Assembly: GCA_963921195.1 (NCBI GenBank)
Contig: OY992536.1
Coordinates: forward strand, 90,749,007 to 90,813,006
Direction of reading: 5' to 3'
Source: Pegoplata infirma
Taxonomy: Eukaryota; Arthropoda; Insecta; Diptera; Anthomyiidae
Length of the DNA: 64,000 bases
Shown here: positions 12,868-24,035 of the stretch, piece after piece
How the letters are laid out: each line of letters starts with the position of its first letter
Position numbering within the stretch: position 1 is the stretch's first letter
Position numbers and translations under genes: made by a program
Notes under the pieces: model-generated
The model's database searches: none
What the model saw: only the letters and a program-made list of their open reading frames with translations
What the model was told of the DNA's origin: nothing

Positions 12868-13499
12868 TTAGGGTGTCCCACAAAAAAAAAAGTTGTCCGG
12901 GCTCAAGCATAATTTGGTAGCTTATAGGGTAAAGTATTTTTGAGATTTTTTTCAGATTTTTCGGAAAAGATTTTAAGGTCGCGCAAATCGATTTTTTACT
13001 GAAAATCGGCTTTGCCGACCGTTTTTTTAACTTTCTTTATAAAATCGTCAATAACCACGAGTTTCTTCACTCCTGAGGAAATATTTTTAAAGAAAAATGT
13101 CCAAACTTTATTTTTGTGTGCATAAACTATAAGTTTTGGCAACTCTTTTGCTCATTTGGGTACCCTACATTAGATTTTTTCGTAAATTTTCCATAAATTT
13201 TGAAAATAACGCTTTGTAACTTTTAAAATTTCTATGAAAGTCAAAAAAAGTAATAATGCAGTTTGAAAGATAAATTAATTCTTTGTAATTTAGCAACAAT
13301 AATTTTTGAATTTGCTCTTACCGTTCCAAAGTAATACCATTTTAAAGCTTTCAACCCATTGTATAAAACCAATAAAATAAAATATTGAATTTAAAAAAGA
13401 TATTGTCTTCCACTATTTAATATCGTAGGGTAAAAACTTGTAAATAGGCTATATATGATGGGTTTAAAAGCTGAATACCGGGACTATGAGATGCAGCTT

Positions 13500-14150
13500 T
13501 CAGAAATAACAAACAAGAGTGTTAAATTCGGTTGTGCAGAATATTTTAAGCCCTGCAATATGTAAAAAAATAAAAAATATATTTATAAAAATGTTTTTTG
13601 ACAAGGCAGTCTTGGTGGTCCCAAGCGGCGGCCGTAAGGGTAGACCTTCCCCCTCGCGATAAATATTACCAATACATTTATTGTGCTTTTCCTCTGAAGT
13701 AATCAAATTTTCATCATTATTTGAATAAATCCGCAAAAAAAAGCATTTTCTTATTTTCTAGGCGCAGGTACATGACTTTATATATCTTCTTTTACAAAAA
13801 AGTTTTATTTTTTAACAAAAAACAAAATATATTGTAAAAAAAATACGTTTTTTGTTGATTCTTCAAGGGGAAACTTTTTTCCCCCTTAACCGATTTTTCC
13901 CATTTGTGAAGATAATCTTCCTATGACCATAAGACATATTCGTGCCTAACATTAGAAGTCTATCTCTTTTGATTTTGACTCCATCGTGTCTTATACAGCC
14001 GGACAGACGGACATTGTGACATACTATCCTAAATTACCACCAAACGTGACTTGTTAGGGATTTGCTAAAAGCAGTTTTGTGTTCAGCATAAAAAAATCTT
14101 AAGGATCCAACTTCTCACATTTCTGTTACTGACCAAAATTCGAATTTTTC
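13500..14150 (+). repeat. Dispersed fly repeat with TTAAATTCGG and ACAGACGGAC motifs
   Basis: Contains GTGTTAAATTCGG near its start, a pair of proline-coloured C/T tracts, and CCGGACAGACGGACATTGTG near its end. The same family is at 32776-33296, with traces near 24345-24420. No coding capacity seen. Confidence 0.6.
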
Positions 14151-14177
14151 AGGTCTTTATAAGAAGTTCATTATTTT

Positions 14178-16787
14178 CCCAGCAAAAAAAGAGCTTACCA
14201 TTCACTACAAAATTCACCACAACTTATGAACCAGATGTACTTCTTCTTCAGCTGAAACACTGATGAATTTTATATGGGCGTGACACACAATATCACTAGT
14301 GTTTAGTATGTACATATATATTAACATCTTTATCACAACTTCTGAAGTAGTGATCGGGATGTTAATCTAACTTGACCTTTTGGAAGTGCTTTTTTCATCA
14401 CTTCTTTAGAAGTATATATTTCCTGGCATTTTGGATGTGATTATGTAATTTTTATATGGTGATTTAGAAGTGATTTTTTCATCACTTCTTGATAAGTACA
14501 TATTTCATGACTTTTTGGGATTGATTTTAAGAGTTTTTTTTTAGTATTTACACTAATAATAATTAAAACCAAAACGATATGTTTAACAATGTATAATATT
14601 TATTATGTAATATTTAGACTTGAAATTGTTAAGATTAAATCGATGTTTTTAATAATTTAGTTTAGCTAATAGGAATTATTAATTAAATGTGGATGTATAT
14701 ATTTTTCTAATAGTTTTTCATGCGCTTAATCCGAATCTGGCATTAGAAGTGATTTATCTTATTTTGAGATATTTAGATTTTCGATTGACAGTACTGCATA
14801 AACTCAGATATTCGCAATGTTCGGGACCTTATAAAACCGAGAATTATTTTATGATGTATAATTAGTTCAGCACATCTAAAAATACTTCACTTATTCTTCA
14901 AATTATTTTGCAATCCTTAAGATATCTTTTTTCATTACGGAGATATCGACCGATAAAATTATTGCAATTTCGGCCCTAAAAAATAAAAGAAAACAAATTT
15001 GAAAACCAACCAATTTGTCTTGTTGATATATAATAGTACCGAATTCGAAACTCTATTAGAGGTGCATCTAAGCCCGGCATCAATTTGGGTATCAATTTTA
15101 GGGTAAATTTTCAGGGTGCCATACAAAAAATCTTTATTTGGGCTAACATTATAGAGCTTCGCCATATCGGATAAAGATTTATTTTAAATAAAATTAATAA
15201 AATTCTTAAAAGTACATAGAGTTCTTAGTTTTATATTCAATTAAAATTTTTATTATTCGGTTAACCGAATAATTCAAATTTATCCGATTATTAACCGATT
15301 AAATCTCAACCCCGCACTCAGAAAATTATGTAAGTTACTACATGTTAGTTATTTGTATATTTTACAGTAGTTAGTTGTTTTCAACTACAAAGTCAGTTGT
15401 TTTTGTATGAAAAATATCAAACAACTATTTCTGTTAGTTGTTTTAAATCGTTTTTTTGAACTAATAAAAAAGTACTGTGATGTAGTAACAGTTATTTAAA
15501 GTAGTTAATTTTATTTATTTTATCTCTGAAAAGTTTTAAAGTTTTTTTTTCCAAAAAAAAAAAATTTTGTTATTTTTATTTTTCACAACTTTAAAAAAAA
15601 AAAAAAACTTGGAAAAAATTTGGTCTTCAATTTTTTTTTCTGAAAAATGTTTTGAAAAAAAAAAAAATATATATTGATTTTTTTATTTTACTACATTTTA
15701 GTTGTTTTGACTACAAATGTAAGTAGTTTTTACTACATAAGTCAGTTGTTTTTTTGTCAGTTAAAATAACTAACATTGTTAGTTGATTTAACTGAAAAAG
15801 TAGTTGACCCCAAAACAACTTACAAAGTAGTTATTTTAAATGACATTTTCAGTTGATATTACTAACATAATTTTTTAAGTGCGATTAATTATTTGCCCGA
15901 TTAGCCGATTAAACCAAAACCTCGATTAATTGAATACCCTAATGTTTAGAAGAGTTTTTATACCTTTCAACAGCGATACCAACTTAGTCATTTTGTGGCT
16001 ATAATTCAGCCCTTTTTTTTAAAGGCTACCACCTTTTTTTGGTTATCTTTTTTAGCCATTTAAGCACTTTTTAAGCCATTTGATTTTTACCATAATCTGG
16101 AAACTTTTTAATGTTTTTTTTTTGTACATAATTTACAAAACAACTCCAAAAATTATAAAAAAAAATGTTTTTATACATGTAGTTAAAAAAAAAACACCCA
16201 ATAAATAAAATGAAGAGATAAAAAAAAGTAATTCTCTCATTTTAAATCAGATATCGTATATTTTTAGAAGAGTTTTTCTACCTTTAAACGGCAATACCAA
16301 CTTAGCTCTTTTTTGGTTATATTTAACCCTTGTCTTTTTTAAGGGCTAACAGTTTTTTTGTTATCTTTTTAGCACTTCTTGAGTCATTTGGTAATTTTAA
16401 CAAAAATCTGGAAACAGTATTTTTTTATAACATAATTTACATAACAAATTCGTTTTTGCGGCATATCAAGTAAATTAATTTATAAAATTTAACTTTTTAT
16501 TAAATCAGAGAAAATTATAAAAAAAAAATATTCAACAAAACAAATCCAATACTTAAGTGCCACAAATTTGTACTTTTCAATTGCATTTGTAAACACATAT
16601 GAAAATGGTACTTCTAAATCATTGAGGAAAGAACTGGTGAAAGTTGTTATTATTGGCATTTTTTTAGCAGTTTTGGAAGTGCTTATAAAAGTACTTCTTA
16701 TGGAATATGAAGATCGGCACATATAGCTACTATGTATGTAGTGAATCACTTATTCTTTTTGCACCACTTCGATTTTTTTTTGCTGGG
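14178..16787. mobile_element. Nested inverted-repeat element with CCCAGCAAAAAA ends
   Basis: The ends are CCCAGCAAAAAAAG (14178) and TTTTTTTGCTGGG (16787). Subterminal CATTCACTAC / GTAGTGAATC also pair. Motifs around AGAAGTGATTT and ATCACTTCTT repeat at 14330-14560 and 16600-16780. It sits in the loop of the 12868-17294 element and carries the smaller element at 15315-15881. Confidence 0.55.
15315..15881. mobile_element. MITE with AGTTGTTTT-rich arms, copy 1
   Basis: Ends CACTCAGAAAATTATGT and ACATAATTTTTTAAGTG are inverted; CG flanks both sides. The interior is made of alternating AGTTGTTTT and AAAACAACT motifs. Copy 2 of the family is at 31644-32158. Confidence 0.65.
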
Positions 16788-17295
16788 TTTACTATTAGTT
16801 TTGTACAATGGATAGAAATCTTTAAAATGGTATTACTCTGGAACGGTAAGAGCAAATTCAAAAATTATTTTTTCAAAATTATTAAGAATTATTTGATCTT
16901 TCAAATTGCATTGTTACTTTTTTTGACTTTCGTAGAAATTTTAAATGTTACAAAACGTTACTTTCAACATTTGTGGAAAATTTGCAAAAAAAAACCTTAT
17001 GTAGGGTACCCAAATGAGCAAAAGCATAGCCAAAACGTTTAATTTATGCACACAAAAATAAAGTTTGGACATTTTTCTTTAAAAATGTTAGCTCAATAGT
17101 AAAGAATATCGTGTTTATTGGCGAACTTATAAAGAAAGTTAAAAAAACGGTCGTCAAAGCCGATTTTAAGCACAAAATCGATTTTCGCGACCTTAAAAAC
17201 TTTTCCGAAAAATCTGAAAATTACTTTACCCTGTAAGCTTTCAAATTGAGCACCCAAGAAAATCGAATAAAGGTTTTTTTTTGGGACGCCCTAAT

Positions 17296-18237
17296 TAGAG
17301 TTGTCAAAACCGGTTTTCGAATTATTCGAAAAACCGGGTTTTTCGCTTTTTCCCGGTTTTTACAAGCCGTTTTTTTAAAACCGGTTGTTTTCTAGTTATT
17401 CGAAAAACCGGTTTTTTTGTGTCGAATTATTCGACATTTTCGAATATATAATACTTCATTTTTTTGTCATCATTTGTTACAAATTTTGTAAAAAAACTGT
17501 ATTTGAAATTTTGTTTCTTAATTCAGTAATAAATAAGAAGGTTAAAAGCAGAGTTATAGAATAAGGTATCAAATGGCGTGTGAAAAAGTAGTAAACAAAA
17601 ACCATATGGTATTGTTTAAGAAATTTTATCACAAATCGAATTCTGAGCGAGATGGAAAATACCAGTTATACAGTAAGAATGCAGATTGTTTTTTGTCTCT
17701 CTTTGTTTTACGTTTAAACTTTAGTGTGGTATTACCAGATTTTTCCAGATCTGCAAAACTGTCGATTCCTTACTCTATAAATCTGTTTAAAAGACGCGGT
17801 TGTGAAGAAACACTAACAAGAAAAATTTTGTGTTTTAAATAATATTTTTTAAATGTAAAGTAAAGTCCTTATTGTACTGATTTAATGTACATAGTTCCAT
17901 TTTATACTGACTGACCCTTTAATTTCTATTACTATAAATTACAAATTTTTTATTAACTTACATAAAAAATATGTATATTTTGTTGTTTTAAGCTTTGAAT
18001 TTGATTTATTTAATAAGAATAATTGTGTACAATTATTTTTCTCTTTTTTTTGTTAAAAACAAATAAAAACCTATTTATTTAATGTTTTTAACAATTTTCA
18101 TTAAAAAAAAAACGAAAAAACCGGTTATTCGAATCGGTTTTCAAATAAAAAACCGAAAACCGGTTTTTAAAAAACGGCGGTTTTTTTAACTATTCGAAAA
18201 CCGGTTTTTGAAATATGCCGAATAGTTGACAACTCTA
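17296..18237. mobile_element. hAT-type MITE, AGAGTTGTCAA family, copy 1
   Basis: TIR TAGAGTTGTCAA / TTGACAACTCTA, flanked by a perfect 8-bp duplication GCCCTAAT (17288-17295 and 18238-18245), the hallmark length of hAT elements. Subterminal AACCGGTTTTTCGAATA motifs are inverted. Length 942 bp. An 89-codon open frame at 17573-17842 has no recognisable transposase motif. Confidence 0.88.
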
Positions 18238-18290
18238 GCCCTAATGTCCATCTGTATGTTGAAGCACCGTATAAAAAAGATAAGGGCGGA

Positions 18291-18969
18291 TTTTCAACGA
18301 GATCGGTCATGGACTCTCTGAGTTAGAGGGGGTCGAAATTTGACAAATAGCAAAATGTGTCCCAAATAGTTTAGATAGCTATTTCTTCAGTCTTTCAAAA
18401 AAAAATTATAAAAAAAATAAAAAAAAATTTTTGATTATTTTTCTTAAAAATTCAAAATCTTTTTGTCTTTTTCCTCAAATTGGGCCCTTTTTTTGATTCA
18501 AAAGAAAGTTTAGGTGATTTCCTTTAAGAGCTATGGGGTCGCTTAGTGGGATGCGAGTGGGATATCTATAAAAAAAATATTTTTTTGAGGATTTTTACCT
18601 CTTTACGCCCAACTTTGACCCCGATGAGGGGCCATATCCCACTCGCATCCCACTAAGCGACCCCATAGCTCTTAAAGGAAATCACCTAAGCTTTCTTTTG
18701 AATCAAACAAAAAAAAAAAGGGCCCAATTTGAGGAAAAGTCAAAAAAGTTTTGAATTTTTAAGAAAAATAATCAAAAATTTTTTTTTTATTTTTTTTATA
18801 ATTTTTTTTTTGAAATGCTGAAGAAATAGCTATCTAAACTATTTGGGACATATTTTGCTAAAAACAATAGGTAAGAAGTTACATGGATGAGAATATACAC
18901 CTCTTTGGCCAAAATGTCAAATTTCGACCCCCTCTAACTCAGAGAGTTCTTGACCGATCTCGTTGAAAA
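18291..18969. repeat. Foldback (hairpin) of ~275-335-bp arms
   Basis: 18291-18565 is the inverted copy of 18634-18969; the match is almost perfect near the centre (GGATGCGAGTGGGATAT around 18550). The right arm has about 60 extra bases at 18857-18915. The 68-bp loop has no coding sense. Confidence 0.85.
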
Positions 18970-19472
18970 ATTGTGTCTACTATCCAATAGGACTAACCTT
19001 GGTGCAAATTTCATCCCTATCGGAAGACATTGGTTTCAAAAGTTGTGTCAGTTGCATAGAAAAGATTAGAAGGTACGCAGTGTTGTATTTGATGTATTTT
19101 CCAATATGGTGGCAAATGCTTGTTCTTCCTCATCTCACACGTATTTAATATCAAATTAGATTCTTTGTTTATAAAAAATGGAATTTGTCTTTCATTTAAT
19201 TAAATTTATTATTTATTTTGCTTTATTCAACTTTTTTTAAAGATAATACGCACAATTGAGAGTTTAAAAACTTTTTTTTTCTCTTTTGTTGTTTGCTTTG
19301 TTGTTGTTCTCCTTTATGTTGCATTGTTTTTATTAAACGTCAAAAGTTACATAATGTGCTGTCACTAATACTTATTCAAGCGAAATACGACTCTGTTTCA
19401 TTTCTATTTTTTTTCTATGGTCAGTTGACACGAAATTCCCCATATATAAGTAATTTTTTTTTGCAAACACTA
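18970..19472. other. Intergenic, no gene seen
   Basis: AT-rich, with short open frames on the + strand (18963-19148, 19293-19577) that lack protein-like composition or splice context. Confidence 0.5.
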
Positions 19473-20121
19473 CCCAAGCAGAAATTAACGACGGTTCTAA
19501 AAAAAAAGCGTTCTGAAAGAACGCTATTTTCAAACGCTTTGCGAGCGTTTTTGAAAAGTGTTCTGAAAGCTCTATAACAAAAAAAAAGCAATCTCAAAAC
19601 GTTTTTTTGGAACGCTTTGCAAGCGTATTCGAAAAGTGTTTTAAGAGTTCTTTATATTTATTTTTAAAAAAAAAAAAAAAAATTTAAGTTCCAAAACTAT
19701 TTTTGAATAATTTTTTGTCAATTTTTTTTTTGTTTTTTAAGTAAAAAAAAATCATAAAAAATCTTTTTAGATTTTTTTTTTTTTTTAATTTTCAAAGTTT
19801 CGAAAAATTTTTTGAAAAATTTTCTAAGTTTTTTTATGTACAAAAACTTTTTTTTCGGATTTCACTTTGTATCAAACAAATTATTATAACCGAACTAAAA
19901 CAGAAATTCTTTACTTTGGGTTTTTAAAGCGCTTTGATGACTTCAAAAAAAACGTTCTCAAAGCACTTTTTTACATCGCTTTTAAAACGCTTTAAACCTA
20001 CCGTAGATCGATGTTATCATTCGGATCATCTGAAGGCGCTTTGAAGTTGGTATACAGAACGCTCGTACAGCCGTCTACAACGCTTTCACAACGCTTTTGC
20101 GATTGTATTTTTCTGACTGGG
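19473..20121. mobile_element. TIR element with CCCAAGCAG / CTGACTGGG ends, TA duplication
   Basis: Flanked by TA (19471-19472, 20122-20123). Subterminal regions contain repeated AACGCTTT / AAAGCGTT motifs in both orientations. No transposase remains. Confidence 0.6.
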
Positions 20122-22434
20122 TATTTACCGATATTTTCAAAATGACAATATCTCGAAAACTAGCCATTAGATATCAAAATCTTTACCAGATTCGTGTTCA
20201 GCATGGCAAATGCAATAAGATATGTGGTCTAATTAAAAAAAAAAATCGAAAAATTTTTGGAAATTAACAATGGGAGTTGGCATTTATTTTCACCAAAAAA
20301 ATATGTACTTTGAGTTAGCAGAATAACAAAAATGGATGTAAAACGACAACTAATTATTTTTTTGCTCTGAAATTTTTATCACAGATGTGTATTGCATAGA
20401 GGAGCTATTTGCCATCGGAAACTCATTTCGGTCAAATTTGAGTTGTCATATTTTGTATATAGGTTCACGATTAGCAATATTAAATGTCGTATTTCCGCCA
20501 GCAAGTTGAGAATTTTTTTTTTTGGTTAAAACTTAAAATGGCTATTTCTCGAAAACTAAACCAAATAGAGCCAGTCCTCTTCACGTGTGTGGACCTTAAT
20601 AGGTCCAAATTTTGAATCTAAAAAATTGGCACTCCACAAAAATTTGAAAATTCAAAAACCTTTAGAATTTCTTGCTTAGTTTTTCAGGTACTGCAATTTA
20701 GGGGCCCAATAGGGTCTTGAGAATTTTAGAAACTGAATAACTAAAAAACTATTGCTCTGAGGGTTTTCGAGTATTGGCAGATGAGTTCTAGAAACCAATG
20801 GCTACAAAAATGCTTTTGGACTTTTTGTTGTGCTTACGTGTTTCGGCGTTTAGGTGTATCATTTCAATAGTTAAAATTTCAAATCCTATGATGTAAACAC
20901 AGCTTTACAGACACTGCAGTGTCATGAATTGATTAAGCAAGTACTATTTTTTTAAAGGATATTCTACCATTAAATACTCACACAGTTTCTGCTTACAAAA
21001 AATTTAATTTAGTTTTCAGGAATGCATTGACGAGCGTTTCGAGGATTTTTCAATTTCCCCATCATCAGAATTCTTTAGAAAATTATTTCTTTTCTGATTT
21101 GTTGTTATTTATTTTCCTAAACTATCTGGTATCTTCTGATTCCTTTTCAGAATTTCCTAATTTTTTGTGCATTTCCCTGAATTTTTTTAACTGACTCATT
21201 CTTAATTTTTAAAAATGTTTATATCCTATTTATACCCTACACAATTCTGTGGTACAGGGTATAATGACTTTGTGCTGATGTTTGTAACTACTCAAAATAT
21301 TGGTCCTTGACTCACTTTCAAGTATACCGATCGACTCAGAATAATTTTTTTAAGTCATTCTAGCGATGTCCGTCCGTCCATCTAAATGTTGTAAACCTGT
21401 ATCGTGTTGTAAACCTGTATCACAATTATCAATCGATTGGACTGAAACTTAAAACTTAAGCTTTGTTTGGCCTAAGGACGAAGCCTATTAAAATTGGGAA
21501 AAATCGCTCCAGTTTTAGACCCAGCCCTCATACAAAGGTCCGCTTTATTTTGGCACAAATGACTCTAACACCCGTATTATAATAGATATCTTTTTGAAAG
21601 TTGGCAGGTAATCGTGTTTTGCATTCAATAATCACCATTCCAAATTTTAAAGGAATCAGTTCTTCTTGTAGCCCCCATAAAAACCACCTTCCCGATATTT
21701 ACATAAATCTCTCAAATTTCAGGAAAATAGAAAATATTTTATTAAAATTTTGTTTGTGTGTGTATAACGTTTATAAAAATAACCTAATTAAATCTGATTA
21801 TAATCGGTCCATTTTTGGACTTAGGCCCCATATCTAAATTTTACCCGATATCCAGTTAAAGCGGTTTATTGGATGCTATTTCACTCAAATATAATTTGTG
21901 AGTGTTTTTACACTTTTTACAGATTTGACAAAAGATAGATCAAATTGGTCCATGTTCGAACTTAGGACCCATTTTCCGGGAAACACTGCTGTAGGGTATT
22001 ATATAGTCGGTCTTGACCGACTATAATTTTCGTACTTGATTTATTTTATTTTTTATAATTTTTTGAATTTTACAAATTTTTCCTGAACTCTTTTTGATTT
22101 TTTTTACTCTATTCTGTGCTAATATTGTATTAATATAGTAGTATTTTCATCAATAAACTATTAAAAAATATTTTTTTAGTGTTTTAGAAAAGTTTTTTTT
22201 TCACTTTCTTTGAACTTTCCAAATTTTCAAGTCTAAAAAGGAATCCAAAGACATTGCTACAGGTCCATTATATTTTTATGGTAATATTGACTGTAAAAGG
22301 CAACTATTTCGACCCCGACGATTTCGAAATTCGAAAAAAAGAAAAGTTTGCCCCACTCTATTACTCTACATCCTTCCTTGTCACAGTACCATCCGACAAA
22401 TAGAAAAACTCCTTTTTTTAATTACTACCTCCGT
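20122..22434. repeat. Dispersed fly repeats, no gene
   Basis: 20150-20880 contains TCTCGAAAACTA-type motifs that recur at 31280-31500. 21015-21090 is an inverted relative of the 151-425 repeat. 21230-22030 starts TTTATACCCTACACAATTCT, contains GTCCGTCCGTCCATC, and ends with GGTCTTGACCGACTATAATT; this is a common interspersed repeat type in flies. Open frame 21601-21837 lies inside it and is not a gene. Confidence 0.55.
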
Positions 22435-22946
22435 CCCGAAATATTTTTAACATTTCTATAGATTTTTTTGTCCCAAAATAAACTTTACATTTTATTAAGC
22501 AGTGTTTTAGTTGAAATAATACAAGATAAAGTTAAAAAAACAATCTTATACTAATCTCGTGTACTAAAACTGTAACAAAATTAATTAAAAATATTTGCAA
22601 GATGTCCCTATTGCATCCATAATGCATTTATTAAAAACCGTTAAAAGGGTCTCTAGCGTAAAATTTCTTATTTCATACGCCGCATTTTGTAATAATTTTC
22701 ATCTTTTCGACCATAGTGGACACCATGCCTGTTTGTAACGTCGAAAACAAGTTGTCTCATTTATCTGGATGCAGTTTATTGCATCCATTTTGCACGTGAA
22801 TTGAAAAATTGCAAAGCTATAAAGAATTTTTAAATTATTGATATGTCCCGATATGTATTAACAAAAAAAACAAAGCTTTTTCAAAAAATCCTCCATAATC
22901 CCAGCCAAAATATAGAAATGTTAAGATTATTTTGGGACGGAGGTAG
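22435..22946. mobile_element. Stowaway-like Tc1/mariner MITE
   Basis: Ends CTACCTCCGTCCC / GGGACGGAGGTAG, extended inside by TAACATTTCTATA / TATAGAAATGTTA, and flanked by TA (22433-22434, 22947-22948). Length 512 bp, no coding capacity. Confidence 0.8.
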
Positions 22947-23280
22947 TAATATTTTAAATATTTAAAAATTGTTTTTATTAGTAGTATTTTTTATTTACAA
23001 ATATTAATTTAAGACAATAAATAAATTGTATAGAAATTAATTTATACTTTGAAATTTCTTATAAATCTTAAAAAGAATGGGCCCAACTGAAAGAAAATTT
23101 AAAGTCTACTTTTATTTTCTAAAAATCAATATATGAAAAAAAAATTAAAGTTGACTTTAAATAAACTTTAATATATTTAAGGCCCAACAGTTAACATAAA
23201 AACTACGTATATTTATATTTTTTTTTAAATCCATTAAAAATTTAAATTAAAAAACCCCAGTTGGCAAAATAAAACCAAAC

Positions 23281-23511
23281 CTGACATACTGCTGACTCTC
23301 CCTTTATGAAATCGCTGACATCTTCATACAATTTTTCAAAATGTCATCAATGACATGTCAGCAGTTGGTCAGCAGTGTCCACTAGTATCGGTGGCCACTA
23401 GCAATTCGTTTAAACAACCGCTGACCAACTGCTGACATGTCATTGATGACATTTTGAAAAATTGTATGAAGATGTCAGCAATTTTATAAAGGGAGAGTCA
23501 CAGTATGTGAG
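23281..23511. mobile_element. Short palindromic MITE (93-bp arms)
   Basis: 23281-23373 and 23420-23511 are inverted copies, including TGACATGTCAGCAGTTGGTC and AAGATGTCAGC; the loop is 46 bp. The target duplication could not be fixed. Confidence 0.8.
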
Positions 23512-24035
23512 GTGCGATTTTTTTTCCGACTGGGACAAAAAAAAAAAACAATAAAAACAATTTTTTATTTATAAATAATGAGTACCTATTCAAATAATTT
23601 TGAATTGACAATTGAGAATTTTCCAACAATTATATAAAAAAAAATAAATACAGAATTACATTAAAAAAAAACAATTTAAAAATTCTATATAACAATTGAA
23701 AAATACCATAAAAACTAACAAATTTTATTTTACAGAGTATATTGTAAACTTGGAAATAATATATTTTACAAAAAAAGAGAAAAAAAAATAACTAAAAACA
23801 AATTAACAACAATTGAAATAAAAAATTACAATGCTTAGCAAACAAAAAAAAACAAGTTAAAAACAATGCCACATAAAAATTGTATGTTTTTTATAATTAA
23901 CTAGAGCATAACATATTTTTAATGAATGGATATTCTTTTTTTGCTGCATTATCATTTAAATAGATTAAATTCTACCACATTTTTTTTTTTTAAATAGACA
24001 ATAAAAATATTTTGCAGTTTTTCGATTTTTTTTTT

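Larger units (their letters stand above)
12868..17294. mobile_element. 4.4-kb long-TIR (foldback-type) DNA element, nested insertions
   Basis: Arms of about 510 bp (12868-13378 and 16786-17294) are inverted copies, starting TTAGGGTGTCCC and ending GGGACGCCCTAA. A candidate 6-bp target duplication TGTCCA precedes it at 12862-12867; the right copy (17295 plus 18246-18250) was split by a later hAT insertion. The middle holds a dispersed repeat (about 13500-14150) and another element (14178-16787). No transposase frame remains, so the superfamily is not resolved. Confidence 0.75.

Noticed and set aside
13500..13736. Minus-strand frame in 13.5 kb repeat, and 32929-33183
   Set aside because: Both lie in copies of the same dispersed repeat and do not share a conserved protein.
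16489..17042. Open frames 16489-16749 (-) and 16707-17042 (+)
   Set aside because: They cross the boundary of the nested element and the outer arm; no conserved reading in the opposite arm.
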